Source: Phocoena phocoena
Taxonomy: Eukaryota > Chordata > Mammalia > Artiodactyla > Phocoenidae
Length of the DNA: 64,000 bases
Reading direction: 5' to 3'
NCBI RefSeq assembly: GCF_963924675.1
Contig: NC_089225.1
Coordinates: 85,843,951 to 85,907,950 of the forward strand
Shown: positions 55,501 to 58,319 of the stretch, piece by piece
Layout of the letters: each line of letters begins with the position of its first letter
How positions within the stretch are numbered: the stretch's first letter is position 1
Made by a program: the position numbers and the translations under genes
Notes under the pieces: generated by a model
What the model was told of the DNA's origin: nothing
The model's input: the letters and a program-made list of their open reading frames with translations, nothing else
The model's database searches: none

Positions 55501-57717
55501 GAAATGGTTTCTGTCTGTCTCAGGACGGCTGCTTCCCAAACTTAACTTAGTCTAAATTTCGTACCAAGTGACAGTGACTAGCTTTTGGTTTGGACAAGGC
55601 TGTTTCTTGCCCTTGAGTGTTGCGGTGCGAAGTCGTGGCTGTTCCACATATGGACATTGAGTGCCAGGCACTGTGCTAAGCCACTCAGGGCGTTACGGCG
55701 CTGAACCAGGTCAGACCCACCCTTGAGACCTTAGAGCATAGCCCTGGCCTCTCCCTAAATATACCTTGATTCAATGATCAATATATGATCATGAGTCAAA
55801 GACACCTACCTTAGGGGAATGTGGGCTGTGCCTGAAAGTGTCATTAAACAAGACAGCTTATTTAAAAGCCCTCTATATTTTGTTATTCTTTTTCGAACAG
55901 GTATAACCATATCAGAGACCTACAATTGACTCTCTTTTGTTGTTTACTATTTCCTTATGTTTTAAAAGTGCTTAGTTTTCAGATAAGAGTCCAGTGTTAG
56001 AGTAGGGGGAAAGTCATACCTCTGCCCTAAGTCTGGAGAAGGAGAACACGTGGAGAGTAGCCACAGTACTGTGGAAATGATTTACAAAAATGTAATGCCC
56101 GACATTGTTTTTCCTTCTGGAAACTGGCCAATTGGTGTGCCCTGGTTCCGCTCAGATGCACCAAATGAACACAGAATCAGCAAGCCAGGGAGTCTGCAGG
56201 TTCCCAGATGCTGCTGTTGGTGGAAGAGTGATTCTGTGGCTGCTCTACCATCTGGCCCATCACGCTCCTGTCAAGTTATGTTTTGCAGTGTCATCTGATG
56301 AAATTATGCAGCATGACATGGCAAGCTGTGATATAGTACTTGGGGAAAACGAATGGGTATCCCAGGTGACTCACCAGCAGCCCTGCTTCCTGAAGGCTTT
56401 TTTTTTTTTTTTTCTCCTGCTGGTAAGAGAAGACTCAAGAAAGGAAGCAACTGCTGGATGTATCAGACCCAAAGCTATAAACAGAGTAATTTGAGATGTT
56501 CAAAAAAATAATAATATAAGCTTCAAAGCTACATATGGTCTTGTTCATGGAAGCAATTTAACTGGGAACCTTGTTTTGCTTTAAACGATTCATATTTTTA
56601 CTTAGCCAAATCAATATGTGTCATTTTCTACAGATACTAAGCACGTAATAAAATTTCTTTCAACAGCCCATCATCTAGTTCGATGATCCAGAAAGAGATA
56701 TTTTAGGCCAGTCGTCCTAAGTGGGCAGCATCAGCATGGCCTGGGAACTTGTTAGAAATTCATGTCCTCGGTCTCCACCCTGGACCTACTGAGTCACAAA
56801 CCCTGGAGGTGGAGCCCAGCATTTTAACAAACCCTCTAAATGATTCTGATGCATACACACTACATTTAAGAAACACTCCTTAGGGAAAAAAGGGGGCTTT
56901 GAATGGATCATCTACTGCTTTGTGTTAAACTTACTAATATGAAGGCCCAATACTGGGAAACCCAAAGATAATTGGAATCATTGTTTTAGATAAATAACTA
57001 ATAAATAACTAATAAATAAAAACTAATAAATAAAAACTAATAAATAAAAAACTAATAAATAAAAAATCATGTTGTTTTAGATAAATAACTTGAGATAGTA
57101 CAGAATTTTATATAAAACAAGCCAAGTTAACAATCTAGATCTCAGCTAGGGGAATAAGGCTGCCACTAGGTCCAACAATAAAAATATCACAAGCCAGTCC
57201 TGGGCCTACCCTGGCATTCAGAGATGCTGGAAGAAAAGGAAATTAGTTTCCCTCTATCCATTTATCAAAGAGTCATATAATAACAGCTGTGAGACTTTTC
57301 TCTCAACTTTGGCCTCAAATAGGACAGTGAACTTACTCCTGACGTTAAAATGTCTACAGTGATGTCATTTTAATAGTAAACTATGAAGATATATGTAAAT
57401 AAGGTAAGCCACTTTTTGTGTCTTTGAATAGCAATTTAAAGTGCAATTATATTGAGATCAAGTCTTTTGTTAAATTATTTTTTAGTGCTTTGGGGACAAC
57501 AGACCAAATACTCGTCAATATGTTATGAAGTTCTGTTTAGAAGACGGAGAAAGTCTTTTCAATCATCCATTAGTTTCTTTTTCAGCCAGCCATTTGCCAA
57601 ATGTCACTCCTCTGCAACTCGGAAGTCTGAAAATACAACGTCTGTGCCTGAGTTTTTTGTTTGCAAACTGTGCTCAAAAACTTAACAATAATACTTACCT
57701 TGTTTACCTGGGTCCAT
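6680..57717 (-). CDS. DYTN: Dystrotelin (DYTN), whole coding span of 12 exons
   Basis: Dystrotelin belongs to the dystrophin/dystrobrevin superfamily. It has an EF-hand-like region, a ZZ zinc finger and a coiled coil, and its cellular role is poorly defined. Twelve minus-strand exons (19, 75, 202, 86, 101, 72, 164, 112, 149, 160, 508 and 104 nt) sum to 1752 nt: 583 residues plus TGA. Every junction keeps phase with GT/AG boundaries. Layout: residues 1-185 EF-hand-like (exons 1-6); 186-277 the FLSWLQSEPPILLWLP segment and ZZ finger (exons 7-8), with Cys pairs 228/231, 243/246, 252/255 and His265/269; 278-326 basic linker; 327-380 coiled coil; 381-549 variable acidic/polar tail ending in DELEEEELQELLSKLMDAF; 550-583 conserved end (VCRAFSALVDQI). 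I see no frameshift or stop, so the gene looks intact. The FAM237A-DYTN neighbourhood matches human. The protein comparison is from recalled family sequence, not a search. Confidence 0.93.
6989..7192 (-). mobile_element. CHR SINE with 15-bp target-site duplication
   Basis: Full-length CHR-type SINE in antisense: a poly(T) run, 'gcggtacgcgggcctctcac', and the tRNA-like head complement ending 'ccaccagggaagcc'. The flanking direct repeat aagttgtgggttctt occurs at 6974-6988 and 7193-7207 and is perfect, showing a fairly recent insertion. Confidence 0.95.
7262..7357 (+). mobile_element. MER5A left half
   Basis: 'agagcagtggttttcagattctgg' to 'aggtcccaccctcagagttctgattcag' is the left half of the hAT-Charlie element MER5A. 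The right half resumes at about 7849 after an inserted LTR. Confidence 0.75.
7363..7843 (+). mobile_element. Solo LTR-like element (MaLR/ERVL-type), inserted in MER5A
   Basis: The block starts near 'tggttaatttgatgtgtcaatttg' and runs through 'ttggtgtgtctgtgaaggtgtttctggatgag'. It ends 'gctctggagaactctgactac'. I recognise it as a common mammalian LTR-class repeat but cannot give the subfamily with certainty. It is flanked by aatac at 7358-7362 and 7844-7848, a plausible 5-bp target-site duplication. No internal retroviral genes are present. Confidence 0.65.
7849..7945 (+). mobile_element. MER5A right half
   Basis: 'gatggggcccaagaaattgtgcttctcataagttcccaggtgatacggatgctg' continues the MER5A consensus exactly where the left half stops, then ends near 'gagacctctgctctatag'. 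Confidence 0.72.
8020..8545 (+). mobile_element. Old L1 3'-end fragment
   Basis: 'ttccatttctaagaattgatcctacagagatatttacatatg', 'attatggtatatttataccctgggatattatgcagcac' and the following 'gtggaaaaagcaaaacaag' form the L1M-type 3' region in sense orientation. It ends with an A-rich tail. Short open frames here are L1 remnants, not genes. Confidence 0.75.
9240..9600 (+). mobile_element. L2 LINE fragment
   Basis: 'tatttccatctggatgtctccaagcaattcacacttaatgtgttcaaaacagaattcttgatt' matches the end of L2 ORF2 in sense orientation. It is followed by diverged L2 3' sequence. Confidence 0.65.
12052..12447 (+). mobile_element. MLT1-type MaLR LTR
   Basis: 'ttatgggctgaattgtgtctccc', 'atatactgaagtccc', 'aatgtgactgtatttggagatag', 'gtccttataagagg', 'cttccagcctccagg' and 'gaaaaaaatttttttcattgtttaaaccaccc' appear in the order of an MLT1-class solo LTR, sense orientation. 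It has no internal coding part. Confidence 0.8.
12845..13010 (-). repeat. MIR SINE, antisense
   Basis: 'tatttattgaattcttggtatgtgccaggtgctat' followed by 'tctcacaataaccccatcaattagg' is the reverse complement of the MIR 3' half. It ends close to exon 11. Confidence 0.7.
13118..13625 (-). CDS. DYTN: DYTN coding exon 11 (variable tail)
   Basis: This 508-nt exon runs from tacccag|GCAGTG to CCTTCAG|GTAAGA, entering in phase 0 and leaving one base. It encodes residues 381-549: a Ser/Gln/Glu-rich, probably disordered stretch with QSTRTRSQAQK, PAEMNSPALAPVE and a terminal acidic helix DELEEEELQELLSKLMDAF. The human counterpart has the same landmarks, but the spacing between them differs. This is the least conserved part of the protein, and the full 169 codons are open. 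Confidence 0.93.
14345..14818 (+). mobile_element. 5'-truncated L1 3' end, nested in the hAT element
   Basis: 'aaagaagatgtggtatatatacacaacggaatattactcagcc' starts the 3' end of L1 ORF2. The sequence continues through 'atggatggacctagg', 'gaagtcagagg' and 'gtaaatcaattatacttcaataaa' to an A-rich tail. This is the cetartiodactyl L1 3' UTR pattern. Confidence 0.88.
15317..15655 (+). pseudogene. hAT transposase C-terminal remnant
   Basis: This is the longest surviving open frame of the hAT element (112 codons). It contains the WCSIKE...LSEKAIKILL and LCEA region, where active transposases have CEAGFS. It lacks the N-terminal DNA-binding part and most of the catalytic part, so it is a pseudogene with no expected activity. 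Confidence 0.65.
16126..16285 (-). CDS. DYTN: DYTN coding exon 10 (coiled coil)
   Basis: The exon runs from ctttgcag|GCTCC to CTACAG|GTATAG, 160 nt. It takes two bases (AG) from exon 9 to make Arg327 and ends on a codon. It encodes RLLKKQLNQYKDKLQAIY, the CRFETKIHEL segment and NQDSLWTKLQLMGQNLQ. The heptad-like spacing of Leu/Ile fits the coiled coil that dystrophin-family proteins use for pairing. It is very close to the human sequence I recall. Confidence 0.94.
16815..16950 (+). mobile_element. Short tRNA-derived SINE (CHR-related)
   Basis: 'ggggacttccctggaggtccagtggtta' followed by 'gttcgatccctggtcagggagctaagatccc' is the tRNA-derived head shared by cetartiodactyl SINEs. It ends in an A-rich tail and lacks the longer CHR 3' part. 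Confidence 0.85.
17030..17690 (+). mobile_element. L2 LINE 3' end
   Basis: 'ccatgttactcctctgctcaaagccctccaatg', 'ccctgacctcatctctgc', 'ctcttcgaacacactgggcatg' and 'caggttcttgcccagctcatc' occur in the order of the L2 3' end, sense orientation. T-rich terminal sequence follows, ending 'tactaattgtttattgtctc'. Confidence 0.78.
18930..19135 (-). mobile_element. CR1/L3-type LINE fragment, antisense
   Basis: 'ttatccagatcattgataaaaataatggggcagacaggaacagggataaagcc' corresponds to the reverse strand of the CR1/L3 reverse-transcriptase end. There the consensus reads 'ccagatcattgatgaagatgttgaacagga...gggccca'. Very old and diverged. Confidence 0.55.
19471..19536. repeat. (AT)n with (CATA)n microsatellite
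   Basis: About 39 bp of AT dinucleotide passes into a short catacatacata run. Both are read directly. Confidence 0.95.
19746..19942 (+). mobile_element. tRNA-derived SINE (cetartiodactyl, CHR-related)
   Basis: The head 'gggacttccctgcctggtggtccagtggttaag' and 'gttccatccctggtcagggaactag' are followed by repeats of 'gcaactaa' and a (aaat)n tail. This variant has a different 3' end from the CHR copies elsewhere in the window. Confidence 0.87.
20572..20782 (+). mobile_element. CHR SINE
   Basis: Full-length sense copy from gggcttccctggtgg to a 20-base A tail. The GC-rich middle gives open frames on both strands that are not genes. The target-site duplication is not clear. Confidence 0.93.
23007..23154 (-). 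other. Exon-like block, phase-equivalent to DYTN exon 10
   Basis: On the minus strand 'ttataacag|GCAC' and 'CATCATCAG|GTGAGT' bound 148 nt. The donor is consensus and the acceptor is AG with a weak pyrimidine tract. Read after the AG left by exon 9, it is open for all 49 codons, beginning HSIQYNRSEAPRYV and ending NGSSTHHQ. Like exon 10 it enters with two bases carried in and ends on a codon. It could therefore be spliced between exons 9 and 11 in frame. Included before exon 10 it would instead cause a stop three codons later. I do not recognise the peptide, and the human protein I recall lacks it. It may be a cassette exon or a chance open block. Confidence 0.35.
24580..25430 (+). mobile_element. 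L2 LINE ORF2 fragment, split by a CHR SINE
   Basis: 'ttacttgacccagcagcagcatttgacactgtagacc' translates as LLDPAAAFDTVDH, the reverse-transcriptase motif of L2. It continues with 'catggttcagttctcggttttcctctcttctccatc', which in the active element encodes the GSVLGP...FSIY region. L2 resumes after the SINE with 'ctcaacatctccatgtggatgtctgagag' and 'gttccaaactgaactcctgatcttg'. Sense orientation, non-functional. Confidence 0.88.
24980..25202 (+). mobile_element. CHR SINE with target-site duplication, inside L2
   Basis: Full-length sense copy with a (caaaaa)n tail. The flanking direct repeat catgtatgtc lies at 24970-24979 and 25203-25212. Confidence 0.96.
25461..25629. repeat. Exact 70-bp direct duplication with palindromic spacer
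   Basis: Positions 25461-25530 and 25560-25629 are identical over 70 bases (both start aattgacctctagatctgag and end aaggaaccctaa). The 29-bp spacer contains tctagacc-taga-ggtctaga, an inverted repeat with 8-bp arms that overlaps the start of the second copy. Confidence 0.95.
25800..26205 (+). mobile_element. L2 LINE 3' end
   Basis: 'gccacactagcttccttgctgttc', 'ccaggcacattcctg', 'cccagtagaatgaaagctccgtgagatcttcatct' and 'gtgcctagaagagtgttca' follow the L2 3' UTR order, sense orientation. Confidence 0.7.
26225..26975 (-). mobile_element. Old L1 fragment, antisense, with polypyrimidine expansion
   Basis: 'tcatctgtctaaccac'-like and 'gttcaccagcactgg' segments, then 'gtagggacctttccatagc' and 'caatttggaatttattttcgtttatgg', are the reverse strand of an L1 3' region. 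A C/T-only tract (about 26466-26597) is embedded in it. Confidence 0.65.
26466..26597. repeat. Polypyrimidine (CTT/TCC)-rich tract
   Basis: About 130 bp are almost purely C and T with irregular ctt, cctt and tcctc units. The Ser/Leu- or Glu/Lys-rich frames on the two strands are low-complexity artefacts. Confidence 0.88.
27125..27330 (-). mobile_element. L1 3' end, antisense
   Basis: 'aacatctttattggagtataattgctttacaatgttgtg' through 'ccccatatcccctccctcccaccc' and 'aaagcaccgagctgatctccctgtg' is the reverse complement of the cetartiodactyl L1 3' UTR. It is a relatively young copy. Confidence 0.87.
27765..27840 (-). mobile_element. Short L1 fragment, antisense
   Basis: 'ttattagttatctattttatacatattagtgtatatatgtcaatcccaatctcctaattcatcccacc' matches another part of the same L1 3' UTR in antisense. 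Confidence 0.7.
29425..29545 (+). repeat. Ancient MIR/L2-related fragment
   Basis: 'cattcaacaaacacttattgagcatttatcat' and 'gaaacaataaaagtttcttcccccgatggagcttacatt' match a widespread old mammalian repeat tail. The exact family is not assigned. Confidence 0.55.
29786..29981 (-). mobile_element. CHR SINE with 18-bp target-site duplication
   Basis: Antisense full-length copy. The flanking repeat taggaacatgaattcttt (29768-29785) reappears at 29982-29999 with one mismatch. Confidence 0.95.
30563..30891 (+). mobile_element. CHR SINE, long variant, with 12-bp target-site duplication
   Basis: Sense copy starting 'ggggcttccctggtggcacagtgg' with repeated 'cacaactactgag' and 'gcaacaagagaagccact' units and an A tail. 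It represents the longer subfamily, distinct from most copies here. The direct repeat aagaatacattg flanks it at 30551-30562 and 30892-30903. Confidence 0.94.
31321..31540 (-). mobile_element. CHR SINE with internal 15-bp duplication
   Basis: Antisense copy flanked by catgaagact (31311-31320) and catgaagatt (31541-31550). The unit ggctccggacgcgca occurs twice in tandem at 31382-31396 and 31397-31411, which no other copy here shows. Confidence 0.94.
32341..32489 (-). CDS. DYTN: DYTN coding exon 9 (basic linker)
   Basis: The exon runs from attccagcag|ATGTC to GCCAG|GTGAGT, 149 nt, entering in phase 0 and leaving two bases. It encodes residues 278-326: MSTKDNTKLFLRTLRNNLLQ, then the basic GRCRRKEAARRQ, then LLDQVNP. 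The human exon has the same backbone. An internal CAG|GTGAAT at 32380/32378 resembles a donor, but the human protein keeps the downstream residues, so I place the end at 32341. Confidence 0.92.
32490..33914 (-). other. DYTN: DYTN intron 8
   Basis: A 1.4 kb intron with donor CAG|GTAACA after exon 8. I see no recognisable repeat or secondary gene in it. Confidence 0.75.
33915..34026 (-). CDS. DYTN: DYTN coding exon 8 (ZZ finger, second half)
   Basis: The exon runs from aattggcag|ATACT to ATCCAG|GTAACA, 112 nt. It completes the split Arg240 and encodes YCCLKCLNFDICQMCF, then LSGLQSKSHQKSHPVIENCIQ in two parts. It supplies Cys243/246, Cys252/255 and His265/269 of the ZZ zinc finger, whose metal sites stabilise a protein-binding surface. 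Residue 242 is Cys where the human protein and dystrophin relatives have Arg, Lys or Ser; this extra Cys adjoins a ligand. Confidence 0.95.
34801..35082 (-). mobile_element. CHR SINE, long variant, with 12-bp target-site duplication
   Basis: Antisense copy with 'tgctgtgttgcgtctttgtttctgtgcgagggctttctctagttgtgg' marking the longer subfamily. The direct repeat gaattagtaact lies at 34789-34800 and 35083-35094. Confidence 0.94.
35736..35950 (+). mobile_element. CHR SINE with target-site duplication
   Basis: Sense copy from gggcttccctggtggcgcag to an A-rich tail. The repeat cttgcaatg flanks it at 35727-35735 and 35951-35959. The usual 'gatgcag' in the head is shortened to 'gcag'. Confidence 0.94.
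36110..36330 (-). repeat. MIR SINE, antisense
   Basis: 'gagcccttactatgtagcaggcagtgg', 'attattaccctcatttgaagaaactgattc' and 'acacaactacatagtaagtgg' are the reverse complement of MIR from its 3' end to the core. Confidence 0.78.
37338..37547 (-). mobile_element. CHR SINE
   Basis: Antisense copy from a T-rich tail to 'gcgccaccagggatgccc'. It is slightly more diverged than the others, and I found no clear flanking duplication. Confidence 0.92.
37780..37965 (+). repeat. MIR SINE
   Basis: 'ggattcggtcggtagcctctgccacttgctaaccatgtgagctt' and 'ataataccacatttatacagagttgtaacaggctttacacg' follow the MIR core in sense orientation. Confidence 0.72.
37980..38155 (+). mobile_element. 5'-truncated L1 3' end
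   Basis: 'cctactatatagcacaaagaactatagtcaataccctg' to 'cattgtaaatcaactatacttcaataaaac' is the end of the cetartiodactyl L1 3' UTR in sense orientation. Confidence 0.87.
38498..38661 (-). CDS. DYTN: DYTN coding exon 7 (ZZ finger, first half)
   Basis: The exon runs from gtttttcag|GTGCT to CTGAG|GTAGAG, 164 nt, phase 0 in with two bases left. It encodes residues 186-239: VLSSTIREEKFLSWLQSEPP, ILLWLPTCYRLSATEM and VRCRICRNFPITGL. The W-x(2)-SEPP-x(2)-LWLP signature is shared with the segment preceding the ZZ domain in dystrophin. It carries the first two zinc ligands, Cys228 and Cys231. Confidence 0.95.
38662..38921 (-). other. DYTN: DYTN intron 6
   Basis: A 260-bp intron between exons 6 and 7, with donor CAAGGG|GTGAGT and acceptor cgtttttcag. 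Nothing else was noted. Confidence 0.8.
38922..38993 (-). CDS. DYTN: DYTN coding exon 6
   Basis: The exon runs from tcttgtag|ATCCC to CAAGGG|GTGAGT, 72 nt, a whole number of codons. It encodes IPTVMGESRALCSVESATRS followed by CFQG (residues 162-185). It matches the human segment except Met for Val at residue 166. The ESATRSCF part aligns with the dystrophin region just before the WLP motif. The donor could equally be placed one base earlier, but only this placement keeps frame. Confidence 0.93.
38994..43305 (-). other. DYTN: DYTN intron 5
   Basis: The 4.3 kb intron holds MIR-like fragments near 39380-39530 (antisense) and 40120-40260 (sense). I can name nothing in the remaining 3.5 kb. The open frames around 40290-40660 and 41230-41950 lack recognisable content. 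Confidence 0.7.
43306..43406 (-). CDS. DYTN: DYTN coding exon 5
   Basis: The exon runs from tgtgtctag|CTCTT to CAACAG|GTAAAC, 101 nt. It completes Ala128 and encodes LFQLYAENNRGGYNSGGRMT then RRILRNLLTDLQQ, ending on a codon at residue 161. It corresponds to the EF-hand-like helices of the superfamily. Human differs mainly in the Arg/Gly/Asp loop. Confidence 0.94.
43407..43916 (-). other. DYTN: DYTN intron 4
   Basis: A 510-bp intron with no recognisable repeat or other element. Confidence 0.75.
43917..44002 (-). CDS. DYTN: DYTN coding exon 4
   Basis: The exon runs from tgccatgcag|CTCGG to ACAGAG|GTAACA, 86 nt. It completes Ser99 (AG|C) and encodes SGTGFLKLGPAAAALIALSG then DSPLTKYR, leaving one base for Ala128. 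It is the counterpart of the DTGRTG...FKTGIISL segment of dystrophin, i.e. an EF-hand-like unit whose calcium loop is not conserved. Confidence 0.94.
44097..44224 (-). mobile_element. Short tRNA-derived SINE with 15-bp target-site duplication
   Basis: Antisense tRNA-like SINE with a (tttc)n tail and ending 'ccgccagggaagtccc'. The perfect direct repeat tgaatggacatttct lies at 44082-44096 and 44225-44239. Confidence 0.94.
44325..44470 (+). repeat. Ancient MIR/L2-related fragment
   Basis: 'cattcattcatgtgttcaacaaatgtttattgggtgctttctctgtactaagcactgtcctaggcactggagacacagg' matches the same old repeat tail as 29425-29545. Confidence 0.55.
45065..45418 (+). mobile_element. MLT1-type MaLR LTR
   Basis: 'tcatatgttgaaatcctaacccccaatgtgatggtatttagcgatggggc', 'agagaccccagagagctccctcgcccctttcaccatgtgaagacacag' and 'agcctccagaactgtgagaaataaatg' follow the MaLR LTR consensus in sense orientation. 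Confidence 0.87.
45846..46047 (-). CDS. DYTN: DYTN coding exon 3
   Basis: The exon runs from gcttcctgcag|TGGAC to TATGACAG|GTGAGG, 202 nt. It completes Leu32 and encodes DLIDSSLIQHVLLRQSLWEA, then RESAVSVQQLFQALQELFQR and the segment ending ELTLSLLTTMYD, leaving two bases. This is the N-terminal EF-hand-like core, homologous to the dystrophin region around 'CLDLL...LTTIYDRLE'. It is almost identical to human. Confidence 0.95.
46048..48768 (-). other. DYTN: DYTN intron 2
   Basis: The 2.7 kb intron contains a TG/TA microsatellite (about 47918-47998). A plus-strand open frame at 47029-47325 is unrecognised. No clear interspersed repeat was identified in the rest. Confidence 0.7.
47918..47998. 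repeat. (TG)n and (TA)n microsatellite
   Basis: A tgtgtg run (about 47924-47950) is followed by two TA runs around 47963-47995, separated by short unique sequence. Confidence 0.93.
48769..48843 (-). CDS. DYTN: DYTN coding exon 2
   Basis: The exon runs from ctttacag|ATGCT to TGCCAAT|GTAAGT, 75 nt. It completes Asp7 (G|AT) and encodes ALNSIENSIYRTAFKLRSVQ then TLCQ, leaving T for Leu32. The AFKLRSVQTLCQLDL motif aligns with 'AMKLRRLQKALCLDL' at the start of the dystrophin EF-hand region. Confidence 0.95.
49628..49700. repeat. 23-bp direct repeat, 50-bp period, with inverted centre
   Basis: taatagaaaatgtatatgta begins at 49628 and again at 49678, each extending to 23 bases. Between the copies 'acaaatgccctgtacatttgt' carries short inverted arms (acaaatg / catttgt). 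Confidence 0.88.
50130..51760 (+). mobile_element. Diverged L1 ORF2 remnants interrupted by MER5A
   Basis: 'acaattgtatgagaatcaataactttcctttatatcag' resembles the L1 ORF2 region that encodes the variable fingers before 'catttctataca'. 'ggatatgaattctcccctataaatttaaagcaattcc' and 'aaaattaatctgtaagaataaatg' also fit L1 ORF2 3' sequence. Highly diverged, so the boundaries are approximate. Confidence 0.5.
50862..51010 (+). mobile_element. MER5A
   Basis: 'tcagtggttttcaaacttt', 'cccccagagtctgggtggggggg', 'aatcccaggcgatgctcatgct' and 'actatactttgagtaccaccg' give the MER5A order with both ends. The family ends are 'cagtggttctcaaa' and its complement. Confidence 0.78.
52020..52200 (-). mobile_element. 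L2 fragment, antisense
   Basis: 'acatctgaatggagatgtccaataggcagttgaaacta' and 'acttgggagtccaggattc' are the reverse strand of the L2 ORF2 end. That region in sense contains '...tgcctactggacatctcc'. Confidence 0.6.
52405..52725 (+). mobile_element. Non-autonomous hAT-Charlie type element
   Basis: 'ttgctgtccaataggagaaata', 'aagaagaaacaggtgaaattaattttaatgatttattt', 'cacttgcagcacatctcaatttggactagccatatttcaagtgct' and 'cacatgtggctagtggctacc' occur in the order of a common mammalian Charlie-class element. I leave the subfamily open. Confidence 0.75.
52775..52965 (-). mobile_element. L2 fragment, antisense, with (AAG)n
   Basis: 'gagatttaggagtcattagtgttgac' through 'gcctaagaagagtgctttaagtgaagagaaaa' is the reverse strand of L2 ORF2. 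It runs into an (aag)n tract at about 52970-52991. Confidence 0.55.
53270..53575 (-). repeat. Unnamed interspersed repeat, copy A (inverted)
   Basis: Read on the minus strand, this block aligns by eye with 54869-55200 on the plus strand. Shared words are CCATGGAAAT, ACTAGAATTTCA, GGACTAA, CAGAAGAAA, CCTGACCC/CCCTCCTCC, GACCCATA, CCTTTGAAAA and TTTTGATTTT, all in the same order. I do not recognise the family. Confidence 0.6.
54869..55200 (+). repeat. Unnamed interspersed repeat, copy B
   Basis: Sense copy of the repeat described at 53270-53575, starting ccatggaaatcggag and ending near tctcttttccctagaa. Copy B is slightly longer; it has an extra segment around 'caaagcaggtgcactgg'. Confidence 0.6.
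56694..56885 (+). mobile_element. MER5A with upstream flank shared at 57821
   Basis: 'agtgggcagcatcagcatggcctgggaacttgttagaaattc', 'ctggacctactgagtcac', 'ggaggtggagcccagcattttaacaa' and 'tgattctgatgcatac' match MER5A in sense orientation. Its left edge joins a 27-bp word that recurs near the DYTN start. Confidence 0.82.
56982..57090. repeat. (aataaataaaaact)n minisatellite with duplicated edges
   Basis: The units ctaataaataact and ctaataaataaaaa repeat about five times between two copies of tgttttagataaataact (56982-56999 and 57073-57090). Confidence 0.9.
57699..57717 (-). CDS. DYTN: DYTN coding exon 1 (start codon)
   Basis: ATG at 57717-57715 begins MDPGKQ and leaves one base at a strong donor, CAAG|GTAAGT. 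The human protein begins MDLDKQD, so four of the first six residues agree and the phase fits exon 2 exactly. The start context aaaATGG (A at -3, G at +4) is favourable. The 5' UTR extends to higher coordinates, possibly through another intron; no TATA box or CpG island is evident. Confidence 0.88.
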
Positions 57718-58115
57718 TTTAGGAATTTCTTGGAATAACAGATGGCAAGAAGGTCCCTGTAACTGGAAATGAACCAATATTTTAAGCAGGAGCTTTTGCA
57801 GTGGAATTGCCGGATGTGTCAGAGATATTTTAGGCCAGTGGTCCTAACTGCTGGGTGGGGAACAAAAAGGCAACTAAGCAAAGTCATTTCACCCGTGGGA
57901 CGATGACTACAAGGTGTTCAGAGAGACTAAAAACTCCTGGGAGGGTATAAAATAAGGAAAGCAGGGAGAAGCTTCTTATACTGGTCATTTCTCTAGGGAA
58001 GCTGGAAACAAACTCCTGAAACTAATACGGTGAATACTTAGAACTTTTGAGGCATTATAATTTTAAGAGTGGACTGAACTCTCATTTCAAGAAAATGGAA
58101 ATTTACTTGAATTTT

Positions 58116-58319
58116 TTTTTTTTTTTTGTGGTACACGGACCTCTCACCGCTGTGGCCTCTCGCGTCGCAGAGCACAGGCTCCGGACACGCAGGCTCAGCG
58201 GCCATGGCCCACGGGCCCAGCCGCTCCGCGGCATGCGGGATCCTCCCGGATCGGGGCACGAACCCGCGTCCCCTGCATCGGCAGGCAGACGCTCAACCAC
58301 TGCGCCACCAGGGAAGCCC
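58116..58319 (-). mobile_element. CHR SINE with 13-bp target-site duplication
   Basis: Antisense full-length copy with ttacttgaatttt at 58103-58115 and 58320-58332. It lies about 400 bp upstream of the DYTN start codon. Confidence 0.95.

Larger units (their letters stand above)
48844..57698 (-). other. DYTN: DYTN intron 1
   Basis: The 8.9 kb intron contains fragments of an old MIR/L2 tail (about 49230-49370), L1 remnants (about 50130-51760) with MER5A, L2 antisense pieces, a hAT remnant, an inverted pair of one unnamed repeat (53270-53575 and 54869-55200), MER5A and AT-rich tandem repeats. About 55250-56690 shows nothing I can name. Confidence 0.7.
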
